Below are positions 10,830 to 22,715 of a stretch of DNA of 64,000 nucleotides, piece by piece. Origin of the DNA: Ariolimax columbianus. Lineage: Eukaryota; Mollusca; Gastropoda; Stylommatophora; Arionidae. Position 1 is the stretch's first letter. Each line of letters opens with the position of its first letter. The stretch is from NCBI GenBank assembly GCA_036924085.1, contig JAVGWX010000011.1, forward strand, positions 14,184,818 through 14,248,817, in the 5' to 3' direction. The position numbers were made by a program, and so were the translations under genes. The notes beneath the pieces are model-generated. The model saw only the letters and a program-made list of their open reading frames with translations. It ran no database searches and had not been told where the DNA came from.

Positions 10830-11690
10830 TAAAGATTCTGGTATCACAGGGCAGACGTCCTGACTGTAACTGTACTGTGCCTTAAGTAGGTCTTCGTTCA
10901 CTGAAAGCTCTGTTCCATCTTGAAACTGTTTTTTTATTTTCATAAAGTTGTCTTCGTACATTTTTGAGAAATTATCTTCTCCAAAAGACTTAGCAACTTG
11001 AATGACATCTTTCAACAAATTTTCGTCGGATTTATCAAACTCCTGGAAATGTTTCAAAAGTGTGGACTTCTTCTGTTCTAAGTTTGTACCCGCAATTTCC
11101 TGAGCGATAGATGATGGTTGGAATGTCAGAGGAATCCCAAATTCTTGAGCTGGAAAAAGCACTTGGAAATTTACAACTTCATCTTTTATGGTATTCACAT
11201 TCCCAGTGTTATTTCTATTAATATTAGACCCCGAATGGGCTACTGGCGTTCTAATACGAGAACGACTCACATCGTGTGGTACTAGACCGAATTTCGTTGA
11301 CTTTTCTATAATACGTTTGACGCGAAGTGCATACAATTCATTTTGCATCTTTTCATTTGACTCTTTGGGAGACATAGATTTCTCCCTAAGCATTTTAGAA
11401 AATGCCCGCTCCAGTGCAATAACTTCCAGTTTAATTTTCTTTCTGAGCTTGATCTTAGCCTGGTAAGACGCTATTCGTTCCATTTTGGCAGTTTCAGTCA
11501 GTTCACTATATACCTTCTTTTTTATGGGCTGCTGGCTCGACATAGACACAGTGTTGGCTATCCAGGTCGATTGAAAAGACACATTCTTGGTAGCTAAAGT
11601 AATAATCTGAAGAGTTGTGAAACACACTACCAGAACACTGCCAATAATGACACATATTTCAATGGAACCTTTACGTTTCCTTAGTACCAT
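10829..11690 (-). CDS. First coding exon of a probable type II Golgi glycosyltransferase
   Basis: Reads 287 codons plus one base from ATG (11690-11688) to a consensus donor. The ATG has A at -3 and G at +4. Upstream the frame stays open to a GTG at 11726, which is not a normal animal start. The protein has a short basic cytoplasmic end (RKRK, residues 4-7), one membrane segment (about 10-33), then a long Lys/Glu-rich stem with helical, coiled-coil-like character around 63-105 and NxS/T sites (NVS near 36, NNT later). The last codons read 'DVCPVIPESLG', splitting the Gly codon. Beta-1,4-galactosyltransferase family proteins have a 'CP..P..LVG' motif just before the catalytic domain, so that family is my tentative reading. 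Composition and codon use are unlike the surrounding repeats. No catalytic exon was found at lower coordinates. Sure of a real exon; family about even odds. Confidence 0.8.
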
Positions 11691-11726
11691 ATTCACATTC
11701 GGGCACGCCCTGATTACAGGTGGCAC

Positions 11727-13110
11727 TGTATAACGCTGTTTACATCATTGTTGTGTTCATTTATGCAAGGACGCATTTCCTAGAGAAAAACCTATCCACA
11801 TGGTGTACTACATACTGCAAAATCAAAAAGAGACCACCAACAAATAAAACGTCACCACACATCTACATTCTACACACGACATCGGCAGTCCTTCACTACA
11901 ATAACATCTTTACAAAAAAGACGTAAATGCTTTAGTTGTGATAAAAATACATTTCCAGAAATTCTTGTAGTTTACATTTGTCCAATGAATAAGTACTTCT
12001 GAAACTTCAATTCACAAATCAAGGTTCAATTCTGAAGGAGTAGTGAAAGTAACCTGAAACAAAGAGATAACTAGTGCAGTCCTTGCAAATGACTGCAACC
12101 AGATTCGTATTTTGTGTCAAGTCTGTGTTAAATCTTGTATGATTTTGTCCCCTGACGAATACCTTATGACCATAACGAAGGTTTGGTTTGGTTTCTGTCC
12201 CAATGCGATAATTGAGCAACACTTGTTTATGATATTATCAACTTGTGATACGAACCTGTTGAGTTGAGTTTAAATGTGTTCTTGCCTAATTAAACAAACA
12301 TGATCATGTGTTGAACATGTGCTGAGAATACGCTAATGTCTATAGGTCAGAGGTCGCAACCAATAAACGATCGTATTACCACATCGGTTTGAGAAAAGTT
12401 GGGGTGTAATAATCAGAGCTTTGCTTGCACACTTCGTATCGACTACAGTCCCAAGCTATCTTTATTGATGAACCATATAAATCCTCCGGGTGGACCCCCA
12501 GTAATGACAATTAACGCTGTAGTAATTGTTTATCTCACTAACCCACCAGGATCCCCATTTGAAGCTGTGCACCGCTGACCTAGATACAAAGCGTAGACCA
12601 TAGAATGAATCGCTCATAATAATACCTGAAACTAGTATCTCGCCTTTAACGAACATCTTGAATACATCACAACTGCAGACAACTGATATACAAACTATAC
12701 ATATACATGCCCAATGACACATAATATGTTTTTTTTTAAATAACAGGAGAGAAGCTTTCCTTCGCTTCAGAGAAGCCGGTTGACCATAACAAGAGATGGC
12801 CATCTTAGATTATCATTACGCAATACATAATCATTATGATAATCATAATGGCACGGCCTAGATGGTGATGCTGTAGTGAGATTGTAAATAAATAAGGTTT
12901 AACGCTCTCGAAAAAAAAAACACACTGATACACGAACCGTAACTGGATCTATCATTAGCTTGGACAGCAAACATGGAACCAAACAAACTAACTACTTACT
13001 CATGGGTTAGACAGCAAATTAGCCTTCCATGAGTGTTCGTGAGCACAACCGCCAAAAGTTTACAATTTAAAATATTAAGTTGGATTAGACTATTAGTTCG
13101 TGTCACTTAA
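11727..13110. other. Unassigned region upstream of the host exon
   Basis: It should hold the 5' UTR or first intron of the minus-strand gene. No retroelement protein similarity was recognised. A 19-base perfect palindrome (cattatgat-a-atcataatg) lies near 12831-12849. An A-run at 12911-12920 may be a decayed poly-A. No core promoter could be called with confidence. Confidence 0.4.
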
Positions 13111-13111
13111 A

Positions 13112-13330
13112 TGTATTTCTTAATCCTTTCTTCTTCTTCTTCTTCTTCTTCTTTTTCTCTCTTCACCTTGTTTTTAATTGCAATTTTTTTCGTTTTTTTC
13201 ATCAATTTCTTATTCTTTTTCTACTCCTCCTTTTCCTCCTCCCTTTCGTTCTTCCTCTTCTTCTCTTCCTTTTTCATTTTTTCTCATCAACTGTTTTCTT
13301 CTGCCAAAGAGGCAAAGATATATATATAGG
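13112..13330. repeat. Pyrimidine-rich (TTC)n low-complexity tract
   Basis: Starts as pure TTC triplets (13128-13152), decays into T/C-rich sequence and ends at 'tatatatata'. It sits against the 5' boundary of LINE-alpha. Apparent S/F-rich frames are artefacts. Confidence 0.85.
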
Positions 13331-14516
13331 GCAGCTTGGAGAAACGGTCTCCATCGAGTCCGTTACCTTGAAATATTGAGAGAGCTTGCATGTCTCAATG
13401 ATCCCGTGAACTAAGTCATGGAAAGCGAAAGCTTCCAGAAGGTATCACACTAGCTGGATAAGTCACGGGGGAAGGAATAGACTAAACACGGATAACTCAC
13501 ATAGAGTATAATAGGTTAGGTTAGGCCCGACCGTCCAAATCTATAAAAACAAAAGTGGTTATGAAAACATTGACAACAAAGCAAAAGTAAACGGCCTTGG
13601 GAATTGAAGGACTTCGGAAACAAGAAGAAAGACGCATGGGAGTGAAAGCCGCAAGACAGCTCTGTGGTTGACTGGTCTTCTGAATACCAAGATGAAAACC
13701 AATATAGCAACACGGAATGCACAAATAATGTACAAACAGGGAAAACAGCACAGCTCGATAAGGCGATGCCAAATTATAACATGGAACGGCTAGGACTGTG
13801 CGAAACACGATGTACAACATCAGGAATGATGAGACTGACTACTGGAAAAATGATAATTTATTATAGAAAATAGGGAACTAATGCCCAACACAGAGGGCGT
13901 GGCACTGATGATTTCTAGAGAAGCACAGAGGGCGCTCTTAAAGTGGGAGGCTAATACCAATAGAATCACGAGTGCGAGCTTTAGAACTTGGAACAGAAAC
14001 ATCAACATCATTCCTAACTAACGAGGTTGAAAACTATAAGAAACAACGGGTTTACAATGCGCTGGAAGAGGCCATTGACACGGAGACAAAGAAAGATCTC
14101 TTAATATTAATGGGAAACTTTAATGCTAGAATGGGAGCAGACAACGTGAGTTATGACCAGATTATTGGAAGACAAGAAATAGGACAGATGAATGAACACA
14201 GAGAAATGTTTGCAGAGATATTTGCGCTACACAAAATGATAAATTGGAGGAAGCATGTTTTCATACAAGAATGTGCGTAAGGCCGCATTCAGATCACCAA
14301 ACTACGTGACAGAAAATCACATTGACCATACCAGTGTCACTCAAGCGTTCAGAAGTACACTGCAAGAGTAAAACGAGGTGCAGACGTATCGTCAGACTAC
14401 CACCAGTTGCTGGGGATCTTGCAGCTTAAGCTAACAATGCACACAGTGCAGGGCGCATAGACAACAAGATAGAACGTACACCTCTTGAAAGACCAGGAAA
14501 GGTAGACATATAATAT

Positions 14517-14925
14517 AGTTCTTCTTATTTCTTAGTGGACCTGTACTTCTACAGTGGTAGATGCCCCTGTGCAGGTTCAAGATCTGGTATGAGCTGGATG
14601 TAGGTGGGGAGGAGGATTTGCTGCTTAGCGGGTTAGGCTCGAGCAGCTTATTACTCCGCTACGTTGAAACAAGTGCAGAGGAGGATGGTTAATTGATGTG
14701 CGAGTCCATCTTAATAGACTCAAACACTTGAGCAAAGTAGACCCGCAACCTGTTAGGCGCCATCTATGCTGCTCTAAAACAAACCACTTTACCATGGCCG
14801 GTGTTATGCCATGTCACACAGTTAGTCACCTTTTACGACATGCTCTCTGTGGGGCAGTTGGGCTATTCTTGTCCTTCTCATACACAAAGACCCCGGCGGA
14901 CCACTCGGGCAGACATAATATAGAA
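14517..14925. mobile_element. Unclassified ~390-bp insertion within LINE-alpha
   Basis: The segment between endonuclease and RT has no counterpart in the other LINE-alpha copies and is bounded by near-duplicate 'agacat(at)aatatag' at 14504-14518 and 14911-14923, consistent with a target-site duplication. It has no recognised tRNA boxes or coding. The class is unknown. Confidence 0.55.
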
Positions 14926-15297
14926 TGAAATGAAATAGTATGTACCAAGAGGCTACAAGAGCTATTTGAGGGCGAAGTTAATAATACGTGGGTCCAGGCT
15001 AAACAGATTTGTAATAAGACATATTAAGAAATTATATGATTCAAGAAAACCCAGCACAAGGAATGGAACGTAACATAGACGTTACATTAAATAGAAGAAA
15101 GAAAGATGAAGACAACTATTCTAAACAGTTTGCCGAACCAGAAACCTCAACGCAAAAGCACAGAGAAAGGTTATTGTTACAGACAAAGATGTCAAGTCAT
15201 GTTTAACGAAAAATAAAAGGAAATGTATTGACAAGGAGGGACAGGAGGTATAAAATCCGGCAAAGAGAGGAAATATGAGAGATTGTTAGAAAATGCC

Positions 15298-15336
<39 letters not shown>

Positions 15337-15648
15337 CAGACAACCAATCAAAGATAGAGAAGACAGGATATTGACATCTTCAGAGGAACAACAGAAATGG
15401 TGGGTTTAGTAGTATTTCAAGGAAAGTCTAAACAGAACTCCACCACAAGAAACACCAAACATCCTACCAGCAGAGGAGACCCTGAACTTGGACTGCAACC
15501 CACCATGTAAGATAGAAATCCAAAATGCCATTTCTAAACTGAAACATGGAAAAGTGGTAGGACCAAATGGAATAGCAGCAGAAGCAATAATCGCAAATAT
15601 AGATACGATCACCGATACATTGCAAGGATTATTCAAGGATATATGAGA

Positions 15649-15649
<1 letters not shown>

Positions 15650-15687
<38 letters not shown>
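15650..15687. repeat. (GA)n expansion inside the RT coding region
   Basis: A GA run sits exactly where the sibling copy at 53895-54068 has a 27/28-bp array: just before 'TEWKEGHLIKLPK'. It encodes alternating E and R. Confidence 0.95.
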
Positions 15688-15845
15688 CACAGAATGGAAA
15701 GAAGGACATCTGATTAAACTGCCTAAGAAGAAAGACCTGGCAGATTGCAGCAAATATATGTAACTTACACCGCTGCCAGTGCCAGCCATGATATTCAGCG
15801 GAATCATCTTGGACAGATTTAAAGTGGAAGCACACAAAAAGCTCA

Positions 15846-16055
15846 GGTAGGATTTCAGCCAGGGAAGATCATGTAGGATTTCAGCCAGGGAAGATCATGT
15901 CGGATTTCAGCCAGGGAAGATCATGTAGGATTTCAGCCAGGGAAGATCAAGTAGGATTTCAGCCAGGGAAGATCATGTAGGATTTCAGCCAGGGAAGATC
16001 ATGTAGGATTTCAGCCAGGGAAGACCATGTAGGATTTCAGCCAGGGAAGATCATG
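15846..16055. repeat. 26-bp minisatellite inside LINE-alpha RT
   Basis: Eight near-identical copies of 'gtaggatttcagccaggg'+'aagatcat'. The single-copy ancestor is the RT motif 'QVGFQPGRSC..H'. At 26 bp each unit shifts frame, so this expansion alone would inactivate the ORF. Confidence 0.95.
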
Positions 16056-17174
16056 CACAGATCATATAGCTACCCTGCGCATGATAGTAGAACAAAGCAT
16101 TGAATGGAAATGATACATTGTATAGACTATGAAAAGCCGTTGAACAGTACGGATCGAAGTACTCTAAAGCAACTGCTGAGACACTAGGGGATACCAGAGA
16201 AATTCACAACCCTCACCCAGAATATGCCAGAAAATGCATAGTAGAGTAATACTTGCAGGAGCAGTGACTGGCAGCCCTGGGTGAGACAAAAATGTCTGCG
16301 CTCGCCCTACCTGTTCTTGTTTGCTATAGATCGGATAGGAAAGGCACCAATTGACGGGAAAAGAATTGGTTTTCAATGGACATTATTGTCACAATAGGAG
16401 GACCTGAATTATTCATTTGTTCTAGTGCTTTGTCCCACAGACATAGCCAAATGCAAGAGAAATCTGATAGAGCGAAAGAACAATCGGTCAAACTGGGACT
16501 GAATATCAACATGAAGAAAACCAAGCACCGTAAACTCAACACTAACAGCAAAAAAACCAACCATGTTGGAGGGAGAGCAGTTGGAGGAAGTTGATACTTT
16601 TAGGTATTTGGGCAGCAAAATAGACACACTCGGAGAAATAGATAACAATGTACAGATCATAATTGGAAAGGTATGAGGGGCATTCCTGACACTAAACAAC
16701 ATATGGCGATCCAGAGATATCAAGATTCACACAAAAGTTAAAATATTCAACGTTAAATCGGTGCTGATGTATGGAGCGGTGACATCGAGAACGACAAATG
16801 CCCTACGACAGATGCCTGCGAGGGATAATGTGCATAAAGTGGCAGGACATGGTGAGGAATGAAAATCTATGGGAAAGGAGCAAATAAAAGCCACTGGAGC
16901 AACAAATTACGCTAAGGAAATTAGCCTGGAAAGGACATACTGAAGGAATCGTTCTACATAGCCAGACAGTCTCTTACATGGAATCTTCAAGGAAAGAGAG
17001 AGAGAGGTAAACACACAAATACATAGATAAGAGAATGAAGGAAATAACTAAGATTCAATGAGTACACCTGAAAAGGGACAGAAAGAGTAGCCCAAGATTG
17101 TGTATGCTGGCCGAATGTTGTCAATGACCTACCTATGTACCGAGAGGAGCCATGGGTTTTCAAGGAATTGAGTT

Positions 17175-17285
17175 AGCTACGATAGACGAGGGAACCGATA
17201 AACGACACACGTCATAAGAGGAAATGGAGGTCCATGATCACGGACTCCAATCAACAGGGCACTTGATAATGCTGATATGTATTAA
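17175..17285 (+). mobile_element. LINE-kappa 3' end fragment
   Basis: Reads 'KRKWRSMI' near 17220-17245 followed by 'ggcacttgataatgctgat', matching the end of the element at 27980-28050 ('RKWRFMIDNA', 'ggtacttgatgatgg'). Confidence 0.55.
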
Positions 17286-17291
17286 TATAAA

Positions 17292-17590
17292 TACTTGCAT
17301 CTATAAACAACCATATAAACACATTTCTCATTATATAGATATAGAAATATCTTTTCACATAAACAATTATATAAACACGTTTCACAATATTCAAATTCAG
17401 AAATACCATTTCCCATAAACAACTATAGAAACTCATTTCTCAATATCCAAATACAGAAATACCATTTCCTATAAACGAATTCAGAAACGCATTTCTCAAT
17501 TTCCAAATACAGAAATAGCATTTCCCATAAACAACTTCAGAAACTAATTTCTCAATATCCATATACAGAGATACATTTCTCCACATCTAA
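17292..17590. repeat. 56-bp tandem repeat, about 5 copies
   Basis: The marker 'accatttcccataaacaac' recurs at 56-base intervals (17348 variant, 17404, 17460, 17516) with moderate divergence. AT-rich and non-coding. Confidence 0.85.
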
Positions 17591-17599
17591 ATCCTGAAA

Positions 17600-18224
17600 T
17601 ACTTTTACAAATGAAAAATGACTCACAGAGATGATATCATTCGCCAGGGAGCTTCCATGTTTGCCGAGTCCCTTTAATTGCCAAAAATGACGACGACATA
17701 CCTCGAACTACGAAACGGATACGGCGGCTTCGAAATATTCCCCCGACTTCATTAGGTCCCCTTTTACTTACTTTGAAAAAAAACACACGATATTTCTGGT
17801 CCTGAAAACCGAGCGCTACGCCCTTTGAACCTGGTACGTTGGAATAGTAAATTAATCTCATAACTGCTAGTCTACACGCTCCGCCTACGCAATGAATTGT
17901 TTATAAAGTATAACAAACCGTATGAATTTCTATGCGTAGCGTAACCTGAGATATCAGAATTTTTACACAATTAATTGGATTTTTAAATGAAATATGAATC
18001 AACGATAAATATACTGCCAAGACCGGTCTGCGAGTGATTGGGCCCTATCGAGCTAGTGCTCGCGGAACCCTGCTGAGAGAAGAAAAATTAACACACATTT
18101 AGGCTAAATTTTTCAAGTGGTTCCTGCAAATATGGTCCAAACGGACCAGAGATTAGGTAAGCCAGGTATTTACAAGTCTGACATCAGGTGCTTCCATCAG
18201 TGTGTACAGAGTAAGTTGATAAAC
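17600..18224. other. Unassigned region
   Basis: No coding, tRNA-like or repeat signal I can support, apart from ordinary AT-rich sequence. Short open frames here have no recognisable family. Confidence 0.3.
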
Positions 18225-18728
18225 GTATATAAATATTACTATCTGTTTACGACTTGCATCTTCCCAGCATCCTGAATTGCCTCCTATCGTCTTGACTTAT
18301 GTCTTGCCACTGGTCCCAGGTAGCTAGGGACAAGAAAGTGAGGTTGGTGACCAGCACAGTTTCTTTCTCACTATAATCCAATACGGAGTGGTAGTACCTA
18401 AGACCGATGGTTTCAAAATTGAGAACTCATTCCGGCAGCTCCTGCAGCTGAACTGGTGACAAATTGTCATGCTTTGTATTCCTTTGGGTTACACCAGCGA
18501 GGCCGAGAGGGGGATCCTGCAGTTTGGGCAGCCCAGGGTCTCCATATTCAGTGCCCAAGCTTGCGTTCTGAGAGGCTACTCGCAGGGTGCCACGCGCATG
18601 GTCTGCAAAGACTGAGACGCCCAAGAATGAATACAAGAATAATCCAAATACAGCGGAAGTTACATCATCAAAACAAAACCGTCTGATGGTGTCACCATCA
18701 TCACTCGCGATGGACAAATAACTTTTGG
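18225..18728 (+). mobile_element. SINE S1 copy with internal insertion
   Basis: The S1 core is split: 18275-18375 carries 'cgtcttgacttatgtcttgc', 'cactggtcccaggtagct' and 'actataatcca', while 18640-18728 carries 'cagcggaagttacat', 'accgtctgatgg' and the terminus 'cactcgcgatggacaaataac'. The 260 bases between them are absent from the copy at 30530, so they are an insertion or a longer variant. Confidence 0.7.
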
Positions 18729-18992
18729 GGACGGCGTGGCCTAGTGGATAAGTGGCACGGCTCACAATCCGAAGGTGCTGGGTTCGATCCCCATCACAGC
18801 ACCGGCCGTTACCCCGAAGAAGCAAACCCTTAGAAAATGCAGGAGGAAACAGACCCTTACATAAAATGCATGCTGAAGTCGGATGCATTGGGCCGATAGG
18901 CGCAAAATAAAAACCACAGTGCAACGCACACCGCCTTGGGGATTAGAGAAATAAGGCAAACGCAAAAAACAAAACAAAAAAAAAAACTTTTT
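18728..18992 (+). mobile_element. SINE S2 with tRNA-like head and A-rich tail
   Basis: The head at 18728-18805 has an A-box-like 'gtggcctagtggataagtgg' and a B box 'gctgggttcgatcccca'. The body carries 'tgctgaagtcggatgcattg' and 'ggcgcaaaata'. It ends in an A-rich tail from about 18960. A second copy lies inverted at 31950-32215. It is inserted directly after the S1 terminus. The head resembles a tRNA with loop 'ctcacaat' but stem pairing is imperfect, so it is not a functional tRNA gene. Confidence 0.85.
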
Positions 18993-19420
18993 TTTTTTAT
19001 TGGAATCATTAGCATAGAAAATCTACAGCTAAAATGTTTATGGAAAAGGCATGCAGAATATTCTGTTCTGGTTTCCTCATTAGTGATGTTTCAAAACTTA
19101 CCCAAGGGTAGACCAATTTACAAGTAAACAAGAGGGTGACGGAGACAGAGGGAACGGTGCAGCAACCAGACAAAAGTAGTGAAACTAACTACTTTAGATC
19201 AAGCCTGACCCGCTGATCAGGATAGAGAAGACCAATACCAACCCCAGAACCAACAGCCCAGATATCTACAGTGCCAGCATGACCGTGGCGGGGAAACTTC
19301 AAGGAGCATGAACAATTCAATAGTCCACTGGGCCCTTTGTGACAAGATTACACGACAGGAGCCAGTTTGGACCCGCACACGATTATCGAGAAAGGGGTCG
19401 GTAATTAATTTTGACTTAAA

Positions 19421-19645
19421 ATGTCATGGAAAGTGCTCAAAATGTCATGGAAAGTGCTCAAAATGTCATGGAAAGTGCTCAAAATGTCATGGAAAGTGCT
19501 CAAAATGTCATGGAAAGTGCTCAAAATGTCATGGAAAGTGCTTAAAATGTCATGGAAAGTGCTCAAAATGTCATGGAAAGTGCTCAAAATGTCATGGAAA
19601 GTGCTCAAAATGTCATGGAAAGTGCTCAAAATGTCACGGAAAGCG
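19421..19645. repeat. 21-bp tandem repeat, 11 copies
   Basis: Units of 'atgtcatggaaagtgctcaa'+'a' start at 19421 and every 21 bases to 19631, nearly identical; one unit has 'gctta' and the last has 'cacgg'. As 21 is divisible by 3, every frame stays open: 'KCHGKCS' and 'MSWKVLK' on plus and 'FHDILST' on minus. No flanking coding context supports a real protein. Confidence 0.98.
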
Positions 19646-19714
19646 AGACACAAAAAATTCCAGAATTCCTAAAAGATCAGCCTATAGAACCAATTGCCTA
19701 GTAAACAATTTTGT

Positions 19715-19935
19715 CTAGGAAACTAAAATACTTTGACCACATCAAATGGCACAATGTTCTTGAGATAAACCAGTACCAGAGGGTATGGTACCTGGCAAGC
19801 AAACCGAGGAGAAAATTGACACAGAGCATTAAAGATGGTCTGATTATGGCGGTCACAGAGAAGGGTGAGAGATAGTCAAAGATCGAGTATTTTATATCGG
19901 CTGTACGGAGAGCGACGTTTCACAAAGGATATGCT
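19715..19935 (+). mobile_element. LINE-gamma 3' end remnant
   Basis: Decayed form of the tail seen at 24850-25070: 'KYFDHIKWHN', 'KPRRKLTQSIKDGL', 'AVRRATFHKGYA'. No (ATG)n tail remains. Confidence 0.55.
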
Positions 19936-20755
19936 ATACGAAGATTATTTATAATGAGACAAAAATTAATAAATGTGAAATGAAATGTTAAATAGAAACC
20001 ACTCACACCAGAAGAAAGATTTAATAAGAAATGATGACACCAACAAAATTGTGAAAACTACCCTTTGTGTCGGATACATGGACATAAAAATAATATGGTT
20101 TGGTCTTCTATTGAGAATGCGAATTTCCCAATTACATCTGTACGCATATAACACAAAGGCATCTCGTTATAAGATACGATAAAGACTACGCGGCACATGG
20201 AAAGATAGCATAACTATTATGCTACAGCAACAAAGACTTACAACATCCGACGCACTACGATTGGCAAAAGAAAGGTCACTGCAGCTTCCTACATCGCTTA
20301 AATGTACAAGATACAAAATAAGGTGAGGCTATGGTAGTAGACTGGATTAAAATATTGTGTTAGAAACATGTATTTCTATGAGACGAAAACAAGAACGAAA
20401 GCTACGTTGCTGCGAAAAGTTCTTCCTCAGGGACAACGGACAATACGCAAAGAAGCCAACATATCATGGGAAAGAAAGATGTATCAAACGGAGATGGGGA
20501 CATATCAAATATATATACAACTATACTTATACGAATAATCACATGTGTTGACTGTGGTGTTCGTATGAAGCGGTTGCCATTTCTTTCACGTTTGGTTTCG
20601 GGGACATGAAAGGAGAGCTTCCAAGTAGAATGTAAATAACACAGCAATCGGACGTCCTCTAAAAACGTCTTGTCAGTCGGCTATTTCTTTCACTAAAGAA
20701 GCTCTGCTAAATCCTCATGGATTTTAAAATAGCCTTCTTGTTGATATCCATCAAC
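19936..20755. other. Unassigned region
   Basis: AT-rich with short open frames on both strands that match no family I recognise. Nothing further supported. Confidence 0.3.
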
Positions 20756-20756
20756 A

Positions 20757-21340
20757 TCACTCTTCCAGCCGGCCAGTCCATCCGTTTTTTAATCCATCGA
20801 CCTTTCTTCTTCCATTCATCAAATAATAGATCTATCCATCAATCTATACATCTATCATCAATCCTTCCCTCCAATCATTGCATACATCAAACTTGATTCT
20901 CCATCTATCCGTCCACTGTAATCTTCCACCAACCTGTCCATCTATTCATCCACTAGTCCATTCCTCCATTCTTTTACCCGCCATCACATTTATCCGTCCA
21001 TCCATCTATTGTTATATTTGTCAATCTTGTCGTACATCGTTCCGTCCATCTATTTATTCCTCCATCCATCCATCATACTATCCATCCATACATCCACCCT
21101 TCCGTCATTTCATCTTTATATCTATCCATCCGTCCATCATTCCATTCATCCATACATCTTTCTATCCGTCCGTCCATCCATCCAACCATCCATCCATCCA
21201 TCTATTCATTTATCAATGTTTCCGTATGTTTATCTGCTGATCGGTTTGTCTTAAAGTCTTTCTCTACATCCATCTATCCACAGAATACCACGTCTTCCAT
21301 CCCTCCAACTCTCATTACCATATACTCCCCATTAGTCTGA
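20757..21340. repeat. Degenerate (CCAT)n tract
   Basis: Some 580 bases of CCATC, CATCC and TCCAT blocks, purest at 21060-21215. Apparent Ser/Ile/His/Pro-rich frames are artefacts. From 21345 to 22160 I see nothing else identifiable except a small (GACA)n near 21843-21862. Confidence 0.9.
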
Positions 21341-22169
21341 CCCTCCATCGTCAATTGATCAATCCTTCCCATCGGTTACTCACGATCTCTCACAACGCCC
21401 TACCTATTTTATATTGTCTGAAAATCTTTGAGAACCAGTCTATTCAAGCTTGGGCATATTGTGAAAAGGCCCATTTCCCCACCCAGTCATTATGACACAT
21501 TCAGATTTCAGCTCATCGATTTAGTCAGACTTATGTCTGTTCCATAAGAAATCTGATGTTAGCTTTAAACCACCCGCGCTCGCCTCCGATCCCCACCTGA
21601 ATTGTTCCGCAAAGGGTGATAATTCATTTGTTTGAACTTTTTAAATATATTTCACGAAACAATATTAGTTTTTAATGATAACAATGCATTTTTACACGCA
21701 CTTTTATCAGTGGTTCCCAGAACGGTTGTGTTCTGAGTGGAACGAAACGAGAATAGATCCATCGGCACATAACCCGAAAATAGAGTAGAGGTCTGTCTGG
21801 GATTGCAAACGGACGTAGAAGTACGTAGGTAAATAAATAAATGGACGGACAGACAGACAGACACGCTGTGATTGAACGGAAAAACGAGTAGACGTACAGA
21901 ATTGTAAAACTCAACAATATTTTGTTTTGAAGCAACTACGTGCGGTGCTTATTTGAGTCAGTAAAGGGAAACGATTATTCTGTCCAATGAGAATATAACT
22001 TAATTGAGTCAATTGTAACAATGAACCTTCTTTTCAACAAATTAACTGAAGCTTGTTGAACCAGTTAAGGATTGTCTACTTGAGCCGATTAACAAAAGTC
22101 TTTTTAAAGCTGGACTGTATTCTCTGGACATGCAAGGAGGTTAAACCACTTCCACACACGTTGCCTAAA

Positions 22170-22690
22170 AGCGAATATTCCACATTCGATGGCAAGATCG
22201 TGTCACTGACATCGAAGTTCCCTCGAGGGCTGCCATGGTCAGCACGACTAGGATGGGCCGGACACCTCGTCCGTATGTCAGACGAACGGCTTTCCAAAGA
22301 AGCTCCTCTACGGCGAACTCAGAGAGGGATGGCGCCCAAATAAACGTTTGAAAGACAGTCTGAGGGACTCACTGAAAAATTGTCAGATACATATTTCCAC
22401 TTGGGAATATCTTGCGCAAAACATATATGATTGGAGAAGCGCAGTCAAATCGGGTGTAGCTAGCAGCGAGGACCAAAGTATTGTGAAAGATCAGAGCAGA
22501 CGTGAGACCCGGAAATCACAAACAGCGGGAACACCTTCTACAGACCTCGTGTGCCCGTTATGCAGCAGATGTTTTCGTGCCCGCTTTGGCCTGTTCAGCC
22601 ATATGCGCCCCCACACCCAACAGGGAAATCTGTGACAAGGATGATGTCGGCGGTACTCATCGACAACGATGGACAGCTATTATTATTTGA
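22170..22690 (+). mobile_element. LINE-delta 3' end: RT C-terminus plus C2H2-like finger
   Basis: Translations in two frames give 'RLGWAGHLVRMSDERLSKEA', 'RDSLKNCQIHISTWEYLAQN', 'WRSAVKSGV' and 'TAGTPSTDLVCPLCSRCFRA' then 'GLFSHMRPH'. This is the standard C-terminus of a LINE ORF followed by a single C2H2-type finger. Frame shifts near 22340 break it. Related copy at 4800-5070. Confidence 0.85.
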
Positions 22691-22715
22691 ACCAATGTAA
22701 AAAAAAGCATATGTA

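Larger units (their letters stand above)
13330..17170 (+). mobile_element. LINE-alpha, long degenerate copy (endonuclease and RT remnants)
   Basis: 5' UTR (13330-13660) matches 44465-44800 and the minus copy ending at 55900 ('gggaaggaatagactaaac', 'aggttaggttagg'). Around 13972-14280 the AP-type endonuclease reads 'KKDLLILMGNFNARMGADN' and 'GQMNEHREMFAEI'. RT N-terminus is at 15470-15720 ('AISKLKHGKVVGPNGIAAEA', 'TEWKEGHLIKLPKKKDLADC'). Thumb and C-terminus are at 16450-17140 ('LGLNINMKKTK', 'WQDMVRNE', 'ERVAQDCVCWPNVVNDL'). Stops, frameshifts, an inserted element (14519-14910), a GA expansion and a 26-bp array destroy it. The palm YADD block was not found. The normal (TGAT)n tail is missing at 17150. 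Confidence 0.85.

Noticed and set aside
18728..18805. Functional tRNA genes at 4408, 18728, 22825, 41395-41460 (minus) and 42700-42805 (minus)
   Set aside because: Promoter boxes are present but stems do not pair fully and each continues into a SINE body.
20878..21254. Ser/His/Pro/Ile-rich plus frames
   Set aside because: Products of the degenerate (CCAT)n tract.
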